Assembly: GCA_004296455.1 (NCBI GenBank)
Contig: AP018280.1
Coordinates: forward strand, 6,064,794-6,128,793
Direction: 5' to 3'
Length of the DNA: 64,000 nt
Source of the DNA: Calothrix sp. NIES-4101
Lineage (GTDB): Bacteria; Cyanobacteriota; Cyanobacteriia; Cyanobacteriales; Nostocaceae
Part shown: one piece after another, positions 1 through 7,520 of the stretch
How the letters are laid out: the number at the start of each line of letters is the position of its first letter
Position numbering within the stretch: the stretch's first letter is position 1
Notes under the pieces: generated by a model
What the model saw: only the letters and a program-made list of their open reading frames with translations
Database searches by the model: none
What the model was told of the DNA's origin: nothing
Translations under genes and position numbers: made by a program

Positions 1-333
1 CCCCGGATTCATGGGTATGTTTTTCTTGATACTTGCAGTAATTAATTCTGGGTCAACGTGAGGTGTAAAAACATACTCTGCCCCGGCGGAGATGGCATTG
101 TTTAAGTCTCGGAGATTTAATATTGTTCCTGTACCGATGATACAGTCAGGCAATTCGCTGCGGAGTTTGTTAATTAAATTACCTGCATCTCCACTATTCC
201 AAGTAATCTCAATGAGTTTGACTCCACCTGCGGCAACAGCAGTAGCCATGTGCCAACCCAGTTCTAAATGGGAAGCTCGAATTACGGCGATCGCTCGATA
301 TTTTTGTAATTTTGATACCCAACCATCAATCAT
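1..333 (-). CDS. eda: KDPG/KHG aldolase (Eda family), 3' end outside window
   Basis: The reverse strand reads 111 open codons from an ATG at 333 to the window edge, so the C-terminal half is missing. The product begins MIDGWVSKLQKYRAIAVIR and continues with a segment like the class I aldolase TIM barrel of the 4-hydroxy-2-oxoglutarate / 2-dehydro-3-deoxyphosphogluconate aldolase family: AVAAGGVKLIEITWNS (strand 2 with the conserved Glu), then GTGTILN and AGAEYVFTPHVD. The Schiff-base lysine would lie beyond the edge or near it. Family knowledge: Eda cleaves KDPG to pyruvate and glyceraldehyde-3-phosphate in the Entner-Doudoroff route, or hydroxyoxoglutarate to pyruvate and glyoxylate. The N-terminal RAIAVIR and EITWNS patterns make the family call good; the exact substrate is inferred. 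Confidence 0.8.
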   Translation of the reverse strand, partial: MIDGWVSKLQKYRAIAVIRASHLELGWHMATAVAAGGVKLIEITWNSGDAGNLINKLRSELPDCIIGTGTILNLRDLNNAISAGAEYVFTPHVDPELITASIKKNIPMNPG

Positions 334-584
334 CTAATTAAAAATTCACTATTATTCATGAACAAATTATAAAATTAACCAGATTAATGTTACTTTTGTT
401 TACACGTAGCAATACTCATGTGGATTCTGGATTTATGAAGTTGCGACTCTTGATCTAGGTTACATGAGTAGTTGTGAAAAAGCTGTCATGATCTGGTTTT
501 TGGTACATTATGTTACCACTTAACAACCGTGAAGTCTGATATTTATTCTCTGTTTAATTTCCAGGTAAGTGCATCTATTCAGGC

Positions 585-1694
585 ATGAATTACAAAAAAT
601 TATTCAACAAAACAACCGCTTTTCTAGGAATTGTGGCAACTTTAACCTGTGCTCAGGTGAGTCCATCCCGCTCCCAGACAAAAAATCCATCTTTAACATT
701 GCCGACAAACGCGCCAATTGCCAAAAATGTAGACAAAAATCGTCCGCTTTACAGTTTGCGGAAGCATATTTGGGATGTTTCCGATTTAGCTTTTAGTCGT
801 AATGGTAAATTCTTGGTTAGCGCTAGTTTTGACGAAACAATTCAATTGTGGAATCTGCTGACACAAAAGGTAGTGCGTTCATTTCCTGGACATAAAGAGG
901 GTGTACAAGCAATATTAATTACCCCAGACGCACAAACATTAATAAGTGCAGGTGGCACAGCTAAACCGAATAGTGACAAAGCAATTCGGATTATAACCAT
1001 GAAAAATGGTCAAATTATCCGTAATTTAAACAATCACACTTTGGGAATTACAGCGTTAGCCCTCACTCCTGACGGACAAACCTTAGTTAGTAGTAGTTAT
1101 GATAAAACCATTAAACTATGGCATTGGCAAACAGGTAAATTAATCAACACCCTCACCGGGCATGGTAGTTGGGTGCGATCGCTTGCCATTAGTCCTGATG
1201 GTAAAATTCTCGTTAGTGGGGGTGGTTCTCCCGACGAAAAAAGCGACAATAGCTTAAAAATGTGGGATTTACAAACAGGTAAATTAGTTCGTAATATTCC
1301 CGGAAATAGTAGTTATATTAGCTTTGTTGGCTTTACAGCAGACGGCAAAAAAATAATTAGCGGTAGCGAAACCGAAATTAAAATTTGGAACGCCGAGAAT
1401 GGCGAACTTACAAATACAATCAAATCACCTTCTCCCGAAGGCATAAAAGCGATCGCTATTAGTCCGAATAGTTTAACCTTAGCGACAACATCATTAGATG
1501 CTTCCGTCAAGTTATGGAACCTCGCAGATGGGAAACTTCTACAAACCTTGGTTCCAGCAGCTAATAATCATAATCTAGACCGATTGTACCCAAGCAGTGT
1601 TCGCTTTAGTCCCGATGGTGAAAAAATTGCGATCGGACATGGAGGAGGGGCTTATTTATCCCAGTTCCCCATTGATGTACTTCAGGTGAGGTAA
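585..1694 (+). CDS. Secreted WD40-repeat protein (single seven-bladed propeller)
   Basis: 369 aa. Residues 1-30 look like a cleavable signal peptide: basic start MNYKKLFNK, a hydrophobic stretch AFLGIVATLT, then small residues and SRSQ. The rest, from about residue 55, is made of seven WD40-like blades with recurrent endings such as DETIQLWN, DKTIKLWHW, NSLKMWD, TEIKIWN and ASVKLWN, enough for one closed beta-propeller. Blades 2 and 4 carry insertions (AKPNSDKA, SPDEKSDN). No enzymatic domain is present, so it is probably a periplasmic or extracellular protein-interaction scaffold; its partner is unknown. It stands alone, upstream of a PRC-barrel gene. The ATG at 585 is chosen because it starts the signal peptide directly. 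Confidence 0.85.
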   Translation: MNYKKLFNKTTAFLGIVATLTCAQVSPSRSQTKNPSLTLPTNAPIAKNVDKNRPLYSLRKHIWDVSDLAFSRNGKFLVSASFDETIQLWNLLTQKVVRSFPGHKEGVQAILITPDAQTLISAGGTAKPNSDKAIRIITMKNGQIIRNLNNHTLGITALALTPDGQTLVSSSYDKTIKLWHWQTGKLINTLTGHGSWVRSLAISPDGKILVSGGGSPDEKSDNSLKMWDLQTGKLVRNIPGNSSYISFVGFTADGKKIISGSETEIKIWNAENGELTNTIKSPSPEGIKAIAISPNSLTLATTSLDASVKLWNLADGKLLQTLVPAANNHNLDRLYPSSVRFSPDGEKIAIGHGGGAYLSQFPIDVLQVR

Positions 1695-1942
1695 GTCTTG
1701 AGGGTTGAAGCAGGTTTGTCTAAATAAGCCCAAATAATTAGATCAAATTGGGGGGACATAGGGGACGCAGAGAAAAATTTAATGATGACTGATTAGTTTG
1801 ATTTGATATTACTGATAAATCAGACTTTAGATTTTTGCATACTGATTTAACTCAAACTAAAGAAAGATGGAGCAAAATTAAATATTTTTTAGACTGATTA
1901 CAAGCAAATAAAACATTTGATTGTAATTTGAGGGCTAATGAT

Positions 1943-2875
1943 ATGTCACTTTATAAAATTGCTGATTTTGACGCAGATTATCGCGATGTTTTTCAAGAGA
2001 ATGAGATTAAAGGTTTAGGCGTTTATACAGAAACAAGTGATGACAAAATAGGTACTGTTAGTGATATTTTAGTTGATGAAGAAGGTCACTTTCGCTATTT
2101 AGTGGTTGACTTAGGTTTCTGGATTTTTGGGAAAAAAGTATTACTCCCAATTGGGCGATCGCGCATTGATTATAATGCAGACCGCGTTTATGCAATTGGT
2201 ATGACTCGTCAACAAGCAGAAGATTTACCAGAATTTGACGAACGTCTAACTCTTGATTATGACTATGAAGAAAGAGTACGGGGTGTTTATCGGAATCCAA
2301 ACACAGTAAATAACTATGGTGATTCTGCTATTGATACCTCAGCAACACTTGAGTCCGCCACACCCGTTGATGCACCGGCGATTGGTATGGGCGGAGCATA
2401 TCAACCGACCCTAGATACTCCAGTTTATGATCGTGACAGCTACAATTACGCCCAAGAACCATCACTTTACGATTTGAATGAGCGTGACCATCAAACCTTA
2501 CGCTTATACGAAGAACGTTTAGTCGCTAACAAACAACGCCGTAAAACCGGAGAAGTGACGATTGGTAAGCATGTGGAAACTGAAACCGCAAGAGTTGCAG
2601 TACCAGTTGAAAAAGAGCGAGTCGTGATTGAGCGCGTTACACCTAGCGATGCTGGTCAAGCAGTTTCTCCTGGCTCTACAGCTTTCCAGGAAGGAGAAGT
2701 CGCCCGTGTGGATATCTATGAAGAAACCCCGGATATTCGCAAAGAAACTTTTGTCCGTGAAGAAGTGCGGGTTAACAAAGTTGTAGACCAAGAGACCGTT
2801 GAAAGTCAAGAGACAATCCGTCGTGAGGAATTGGATGTTGATGCACCTGGTCTTCCCATCGACGAACGTCATTAA
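1943..2875 (+). CDS. PRC-barrel plus DUF2382 (YsnF/AvaK-type) protein
   Basis: 310 aa from ATG 1943. An in-frame TTG at 1928 exists, but a GAGG sequence about nine bases before 1943 favours the ATG. Residues about 15-95 form a PRC-barrel (GTVSDILVDEEGHFRYLVVD, then KKVLLPIG). A flexible acidic linker follows, and about residues 185-305 are a DUF2382 region rich in Glu, Arg and Val with repeating E-R-V and E-E patterns (LRLYEERLVANK, EVTIGKHVETE, VREEVRVNKVVD). In other bacteria this combination appears in stress-associated proteins; the biochemical role is not known. There is no signal peptide, so it is likely cytoplasmic. It is monocistronic, with a terminator hairpin facing the converging gene at 2996. 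Confidence 0.88.
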   Translation: MSLYKIADFDADYRDVFQENEIKGLGVYTETSDDKIGTVSDILVDEEGHFRYLVVDLGFWIFGKKVLLPIGRSRIDYNADRVYAIGMTRQQAEDLPEFDERLTLDYDYEERVRGVYRNPNTVNNYGDSAIDTSATLESATPVDAPAIGMGGAYQPTLDTPVYDRDSYNYAQEPSLYDLNERDHQTLRLYEERLVANKQRRKTGEVTIGKHVETETARVAVPVEKERVVIERVTPSDAGQAVSPGSTAFQEGEVARVDIYEETPDIRKETFVREEVRVNKVVDQETVESQETIRREELDVDAPGLPIDERH

Positions 2876-2906
2876 GCTGATTTGTCTTGAGGTTGCCGTA
2901 ATCAAC

Positions 2907-2968
2907 GGACATGGAGATGCATAAACCAGGAAAAAGACGTTTTTCTTACCTCTTCATGTCCTTTTATT
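2907..2968 (+). terminator. Terminator-like hairpin between convergent genes
   Basis: GGACATG (2907-2913) pairs with CATGTCC (2955-2961). Inside lies a second small stem GAAAAA/TTTTTC, and TTTTATT follows the outer stem. It sits 30 bases past the stop of the PRC-barrel gene and just before the stop of the DinG-like gene on the other strand. Confidence 0.55.
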
Positions 2969-2995
2969 ATGCCTAATTCCCATCCCAATGAAGAA

Positions 2996-4519
2996 TTAGG
3001 AAATGGAGTTATTGAATAAATTGGGGTCAAGGTAATTAATCCTTGCAAAAGGACTAAGTGTACTGAGGATTTGGGCACCATAACTGCGGTTAACCACACG
3101 ACTATCAAGTAAAGCCACTAAGGCTTTACTTTCGCGTGCGGGTGCGATCGCTCGTTGTAATTCATTGACAGCAGTGGGTAACAAATATAACCGAAACCAA
3201 TCTTGATGCGATCGCTTGTAATGTGTCACTCGACCGGCAACTAGGGGATTTTCTAAGGATGGTAGGGGCAATGTGGCAATTACCATCAATTGTGGTGCTG
3301 GTAAAACACTATGATGTTCGCGCCAAAATTCCCAACCTGTCACCAAAATACCGTTTTCGTCCAGGCAAGTTTTTTCGACTTGTACCCGCGAACCAAATTC
3401 GGATGCCAAAATTGCACCAATTTGGGCTTTGAGGGGTACATCCCCCACTAAAATTACTGTCAATCCGGGTGCTGTGGCACTCAGACAAACCAAGGTACGC
3501 ACCTGATGAATAAAGGCAGCGCGGAATTCCGGTGTATTCGGTAAAGGCAAATTGTAGGGTACGTAAAGTTGAATGGCTTCGCTTTGGTTGTCGGCTGCAA
3601 ATTTTAAACAAGTTACATCTCCCAAACCCAAACGCTCCCGAAATAAGGGAGCTTCAGTTTCCGGTTCTAAAGTCGCACCAATTAAGACTACAGGCTGTCT
3701 CTGCCAAATTGGTTCCAGGTATTTACCCAATTCAACGGGGACACAATGTAAGGAAAATGAACCGTGAATGCGACTGATAGTAGTCCATAGTAAGGGAAGG
3801 GGAGAAAGATGCTGGAATTGGTGATAGAAATTTTGCCAGTTTTTGGGCAGGCAAGTAATACTTAAGACTGAATATAAACGTTGTAATATTTCAATTTCTT
3901 TATCGGCAATTAAATAACATTCATAGGGATTGGCCGGGTGTTGGAGGATTTTGCTACCTAAATCAATGCGGGCATTACGAATAATTTCAGCATTTTCGGG
4001 ACATGCAAGCAGCAGTTCTTCCCAGTCTTGCGGTTCTAATGTCACCGTTAAGCGATCGCGTACCCAATCTTCCAAATCGTCAACACCATCAATAATTGTT
4101 GGGATATCTGGGGGAAAAGCATGACTATTACTTAGTTGTGCCTGTAACCAAGCTTTCGGAGAAGTTAACAGTATTCCTTGGAAATCATCACCAATCCAAG
4201 CATCACCAGTTCTAATCGGTTTGTTGACTTGTAGCCATTGTTGCAGGCGAGGAATTTCAACTTTTAACAAGCGTTGCTGTATGGCTTCTGGCGCAACAAT
4301 AACTACTCCGGCTCGCCACATCAGGGCTGATGCCACAAAACTAGTCCGATACCGTCCCTGATAACCGCAAACTGCGCCCACTTGAATGAGGGCGCTACGT
4401 CCTACACGCAATGCCCGTGCTACCAACCGCGCCATTGTTAAATGATGGTGCCAAGCAGGAAAACCCGTTTGCGATCGTAGGAAGTTATGTAATGACAAGT
4501 GAACTTCTGCCTCAATCAC
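2996..4519 (-). CDS. DinG/XPD-like helicase-fold protein with degenerate ATPase motifs
   Basis: 507 aa, GTG start at 4519. The overall order follows DinG-type superfamily 2 helicases. An N-terminal P-loop position reads QVGAVCGYQGRYRTS instead of a G-x-G-K-T Walker A. A DEAH-box position reads IIDGVDDLEDW instead of IDEAHxLED. A C-terminal helicase half ends with GWEFWREHH, LPLPSLENPLVAGR, LPTAVNELQRAIAPARES and LLDSRVVNRSYG, matching the DinG motif V-VI region, though the usual Q-x-x-G-R arginine-finger pattern is changed. The lysine of Walker A and the acidic pair of Walker B are both missing, so ATP hydrolysis is doubtful. The reading frame is intact over its whole length, which argues for a selected, non-catalytic role rather than decay. 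The precise function is unknown. Confidence 0.75.
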   Translation of the reverse strand: MIEAEVHLSLHNFLRSQTGFPAWHHHLTMARLVARALRVGRSALIQVGAVCGYQGRYRTSFVASALMWRAGVVIVAPEAIQQRLLKVEIPRLQQWLQVNKPIRTGDAWIGDDFQGILLTSPKAWLQAQLSNSHAFPPDIPTIIDGVDDLEDWVRDRLTVTLEPQDWEELLLACPENAEIIRNARIDLGSKILQHPANPYECYLIADKEIEILQRLYSVLSITCLPKNWQNFYHQFQHLSPLPLLWTTISRIHGSFSLHCVPVELGKYLEPIWQRQPVVLIGATLEPETEAPLFRERLGLGDVTCLKFAADNQSEAIQLYVPYNLPLPNTPEFRAAFIHQVRTLVCLSATAPGLTVILVGDVPLKAQIGAILASEFGSRVQVEKTCLDENGILVTGWEFWREHHSVLPAPQLMVIATLPLPSLENPLVAGRVTHYKRSHQDWFRLYLLPTAVNELQRAIAPARESKALVALLDSRVVNRSYGAQILSTLSPFARINYLDPNLFNNSIS

Positions 4520-4555
4520 ACGCTTTCAGTCCCATACAAAACGATGTTTACTCAT

Positions 4556-4733
4556 TGGGTATTTGGGTATTAGTTGTCGGTTATGAGGTGTGGGTGATTG
4601 GTTGGTGATTATGGGTTAGTAGTTGTTACACTAGCCACGTAAGCCCTATTACCCATTGCCTATTCTCCATTGCCGATTAATTAGTACCCATTACTCATTA
4701 ACTATTACCGATTAACCACTAACCATTAACAAC
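4556..4733. repeat. Inverted arms of degenerate heptamer tandem repeats
   Basis: From 4650 to 4733 the sequence divides into twelve consecutive 7-base units: TACCCAT, TGCCTAT, TCTCCAT, TGCCGAT, TAATTAG, TACCCAT, TACTCAT, TAACTAT, TACCGAT, TAACCAC, TAACCAT, TAACAAC. Before it, about 4556-4625, is a G/T-rich stretch with complementary units such as ATGGGTT and TTGGGTA. The two arms could fold into a long imperfect hairpin directly upstream of the M48 protease gene. Heptameric short tandem repeats are known in heterocystous cyanobacteria. Confidence 0.7.
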
Positions 4734-4747
4734 TAAGAAATTGCATT

Positions 4748-5746
4748 ATGGCAACTTATACAGGAATTTCCAGCGAAGCATTCCGACATCCCCTAGATCG
4801 ACAAGCCGAACAAGCCCTTCGCAGTTTACCAGGGTTCGATTTCGTAGCGCGTAAATTTGTGGAATTTTTTGCCGAACGTCCTCAGCTAGTTTATCTAATG
4901 GGCAACACCATCCAAGTTGGACCTCGTCAATACTCCACTATCTACCATATGTTTCGCGAATGTGTGCGGGATTTGGATATTTATCCAGAGCCAACACTGT
5001 TTGTTGAACAAAATCCCCAAGCAAATAGCTATGCTTTGGGAAAAGAACATCCTTACATTGTCATCAATACAGGGATTCTTGACTTACTTAGCGAAGCCGA
5101 AATTAGGGCGGTGTTAGCCCATGAACTGGGGCATATTAAATGTGGTCATACTATTCTAATTCAAATGGCGATATGGGCGAGTCGTGCTGCCACCGCTATT
5201 GGCGAGTTAACTTTCGGTATCGGTAATTTTGTCAGTCAAGGTTTGCTACTTGCGTTCTATGAGTGGCGCAGGAAAGCAGAGTTATCAGCCGATCGCGCAG
5301 CCCTCTTGGTGGTGGAAGATGTAAATATAGTGATGACAACTATGATGAAAATTAGTGGCGGCAGTAACAAATTTGCCAATGAGTGCCACTTACAGGGGTT
5401 TATTAAACAGTCGGAAGATTATCAAGCCCTCGACGAAGATGGACTTAATCAAATATATAAATTTATGATGTATACAGGGTTACTTGGCTCGATGCAAAGT
5501 CATCCTTTCCCAGTCGAGCGATCGCAATACATTCGCGAATGGGCAACTTCTACAGAGTATCAACAAATACGGCAGGGTAATTATATGCGTAATCCTGCGG
5601 AAGGTGCTGTTGATGTTAAAGCTCAGGAGAATGGTAGTAATACTAGTCAAGCTAGTAATAATACAAACAGTGAAGCTGAACAACTCCGCCGTCAATTAGA
5701 AGAGTTACAGCGTGAAATTGATCGCCTTCGCCGCAATCAATCTTAA
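4748..5746 (+). CDS. M48 family zinc metallopeptidase
   Basis: 332 aa. The zinc-binding motif HELGH is at about residue 125 (AHELGHIKCGH), and the third ligand glutamate lies in AELSADRAALL at about residue 180, the standard M48 (HtpX/Ste24-like) arrangement. One hydrophobic segment between them (about residues 145-172, ATAIGELTFGIGNFVSQG) may dip into the membrane. There is no signal peptide. The C-terminus (about 280-332) is Asn/Ser-rich and then a short coiled coil (AEQLRRQLEELQREIDRLRR). Such proteins usually degrade misfolded or membrane proteins; no substrate can be named. It is preceded by the heptamer repeat and followed by a repeat-rich convergent spacer. Confidence 0.9.
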   Translation: MATYTGISSEAFRHPLDRQAEQALRSLPGFDFVARKFVEFFAERPQLVYLMGNTIQVGPRQYSTIYHMFRECVRDLDIYPEPTLFVEQNPQANSYALGKEHPYIVINTGILDLLSEAEIRAVLAHELGHIKCGHTILIQMAIWASRAATAIGELTFGIGNFVSQGLLLAFYEWRRKAELSADRAALLVVEDVNIVMTTMMKISGGSNKFANECHLQGFIKQSEDYQALDEDGLNQIYKFMMYTGLLGSMQSHPFPVERSQYIREWATSTEYQQIRQGNYMRNPAEGAVDVKAQENGSNTSQASNNTNSEAEQLRRQLEELQREIDRLRRNQS

Positions 5747-6213
5747 GATAAAAAAAGAACAAGCGAATTTTCAAGGGTGAGAATATTCACTCAATTCTTG
5801 CCCCTGATTAAATACGGCTCTTCGGCAAGTTTTATGGAGCTTGAGGTTTTTTTGCAGTAAAACCCTTACAAAACAATGATTACAAGCAACTATGATACTT
5901 TTTGAGGCTAAATTCCTATGTAATAAGACTTTCAAGGATTTTTAGCTAAGTTTTCCATAAAAAGAACTGAAGAGCCTTAAATACTAAGGAATGTGGATTA
6001 AATAAAGTACAAAAGTAGGGTGTTGTTAGCAGAGCGTGACGCACCATTCCCCAGCAAATCGAAAGTTGTAGGTTATTTAATTTTCATTCCTAAGTAAATG
6101 ACAATTTCAAGTACTAGTACAGGTTGGCGGAAATAAACCAAACATTGCAAATAGACAAAAAGCTTGTTTTATAGGCTTTATTCCTTCTGCCTCCTGCCTT
6201 CTTACTTCTGCCT
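5747..6213. other. Convergent spacer with two dispersed repeats
   Basis: No gene is seen. The spacer separates the M48 protease (+) from the heme sensor (-). It holds a 57-bp dispersed repeat (5994-6050) and most of a 111-bp element (6114-6224), described separately; the rest is AT-rich and unremarkable. Confidence 0.6.
5994..6050 (+). repeat. 57-bp dispersed repeat, copy 1
   Basis: This segment matches the reverse complement of 44439-44495 with only two differences in 57 positions. It contains the hairpin GGGTG..GTTA/TGAC..GCACC around 6018-6046. Both copies lie between the 3' ends of convergent genes. Confidence 0.85.
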
Positions 6214-6224
6214 TCACGTACTAG
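6114..6224 (-). repeat. Dispersed element with CTAGTAC ends, copy 1 (111 bp)
   Basis: Read on the minus strand it begins CTAGTACGTGAAGGCAGAAG and ends CTGTACTAG, so it has 7-bp terminal inverted repeats. The same ends and interior (AAGCTTTTTGTC, GTTT..TTCATTTCC-like) recur at 52656-52745. This copy has about 21 extra bases from a local duplication of a GAAGGCAG motif. It overlaps the last codons and stop of the sensor gene at 6214. Confidence 0.8.
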
Positions 6225-7122
6225 TATTTCCGTGAGATTTCTTTAATCGATTCATTGCCATTTCTAAACTCAGTTGCATCCGTTTAAATGCTTTGGCAAG
6301 GTTTCCAATTTCGTCATTACCAAACTTGTCAAATTCTGCATCCATATGTCCTGTACTTACTTCCTCGGCAACACGGGTAATATGCTTGAGAGGACGAATT
6401 ACTTGACTGTTCAAAAAGATATTTACTAATAAAATCACGGCGGCAAAAACAGCCGAAACTAATCCGATAATTACAAAAGATGATTTATTCGCTCTATTAA
6501 TAACTGTATTGGCAGGTACAGAGATGATTTGAGCGCCAACAATCTCATTCAACTCCCAACCAAATCCATTTGTACTACCATAACGTTCAATCATACTCTT
6601 TGGCGCTGCTTCGGGAGTACTATGACATTCCAAACAACTTGGCTCTGAAACTGCTAAAGGACGTGCAATATAAAAAATATCCCCACCTGATAGTTTCCGA
6701 AAATCACTCAACTCTTTTAAATTGCTATCCTTGCGGAATTTTTCGACAATTTCTGTCTCGAAGTTATCGGCTTTATCACGTAAATTAGTCGGGTTGAGAG
6801 TTGCTTCTTTATAGAAAAAGTCTCGATAACCTTTCCTTTGACGCAAAACTTCAAATACTTCCCGTGCTGAATATCCTGGTACTGTCTGCGGCAAAAACTT
6901 GACTTCCAGCTTCTCCTTCAATTCCGGATTGATTTGAGCGGTTGTGTATTTACGCACTGAAGTCATGGTTTCCATCAGCATTACACCAGTTGCCGCAATA
7001 TCGTTTTTGGCATTCTGTCTGAGTAGAGTCGATAGAGCAAATCCACTCAAACTCAAACCCATTAATAATATCACCAGCAACAGAATTGTAAATTTTTGTC
7101 TCAAACGCAGATTTTTTAACAT
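6214..7122 (-). CDS. Membrane sensor: DUF3365 (Tll0287-like) heme domain plus HAMP, no output domain
   Basis: 302 aa. An N-terminal transmembrane helix (about residues 10-32, LLLVILLMGLSLSGFAL) is followed by a periplasmic DUF3365 region (about 40-200) holding CLECH, a c-type heme attachment motif, in SCLECHSTPEAAPKSM, and GWELNEIVGAQI. A second helix (about 218-240, FVIIGLVSAVFAAVILLV) leads to a HAMP domain (VIRPLKHITRVAEEVSTGHM). The protein stops just after HAMP, without kinase, cyclase or methyl-accepting output. The cyanobacterial Tll0287 family is thought to sense redox state or a small ligand. Here it must work through a partner, possibly the divergently transcribed kinase at 7521 (inference). 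The final residues T-S-T and the stop are encoded inside a dispersed repeat. Confidence 0.85.
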   Translation of the reverse strand: MLKNLRLRQKFTILLLVILLMGLSLSGFALSTLLRQNAKNDIAATGVMLMETMTSVRKYTTAQINPELKEKLEVKFLPQTVPGYSAREVFEVLRQRKGYRDFFYKEATLNPTNLRDKADNFETEIVEKFRKDSNLKELSDFRKLSGGDIFYIARPLAVSEPSCLECHSTPEAAPKSMIERYGSTNGFGWELNEIVGAQIISVPANTVINRANKSSFVIIGLVSAVFAAVILLVNIFLNSQVIRPLKHITRVAEEVSTGHMDAEFDKFGNDEIGNLAKAFKRMQLSLEMAMNRLKKSHGNTST

Positions 7123-7520
7123 AATTTTTATCTCGCTTGCATCTGAAACTAGTTATTTTGTCTAACTTTATTGTTAGACTACCTAGATTTCACACTCTCA
7201 ATATATTCAATATATAAGAATATATAACGGGCTGGAATAGCTCGTCATAAACATATAAACGCCCTCTGCAAAAGATTTATGCATAGACATTAACTAAAAT
7301 AGAACCGCGTTTTTTTTAAATTAATTTTTATTGTTTATGTAAATTGCTAACATTTCATTTCTTGAGAGTGATTCATATTTAATTAAAGATTAGAATTATT
7401 AATATCTATACTTATCTAAATATTTATTTAATATTTATTTAACATTTGTTCAATATCATTATCTGACTTGATTTTGGAAACAACTTCAGCATCGGTGTCA
7501 TCAGCACTCATAACTATACT
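7123..7520. other. Divergent AT-rich intergenic region
   Basis: Shared upstream region of the heme sensor (-) and kinase-WD40 (+). It is very AT-rich with runs such as ATATTTATTTAATATTTATT near 7425. Promoters for both genes should lie here, but I cannot identify a convincing -35/-10 pair or operator. Confidence 0.4.

Noticed and set aside
4650-4733. Possible CRISPR or iteron array
   Set aside because: Units are 7 bases, contiguous without spacers and degenerate; this is a short tandem repeat, not CRISPR. No origin features (DnaA boxes) are nearby.
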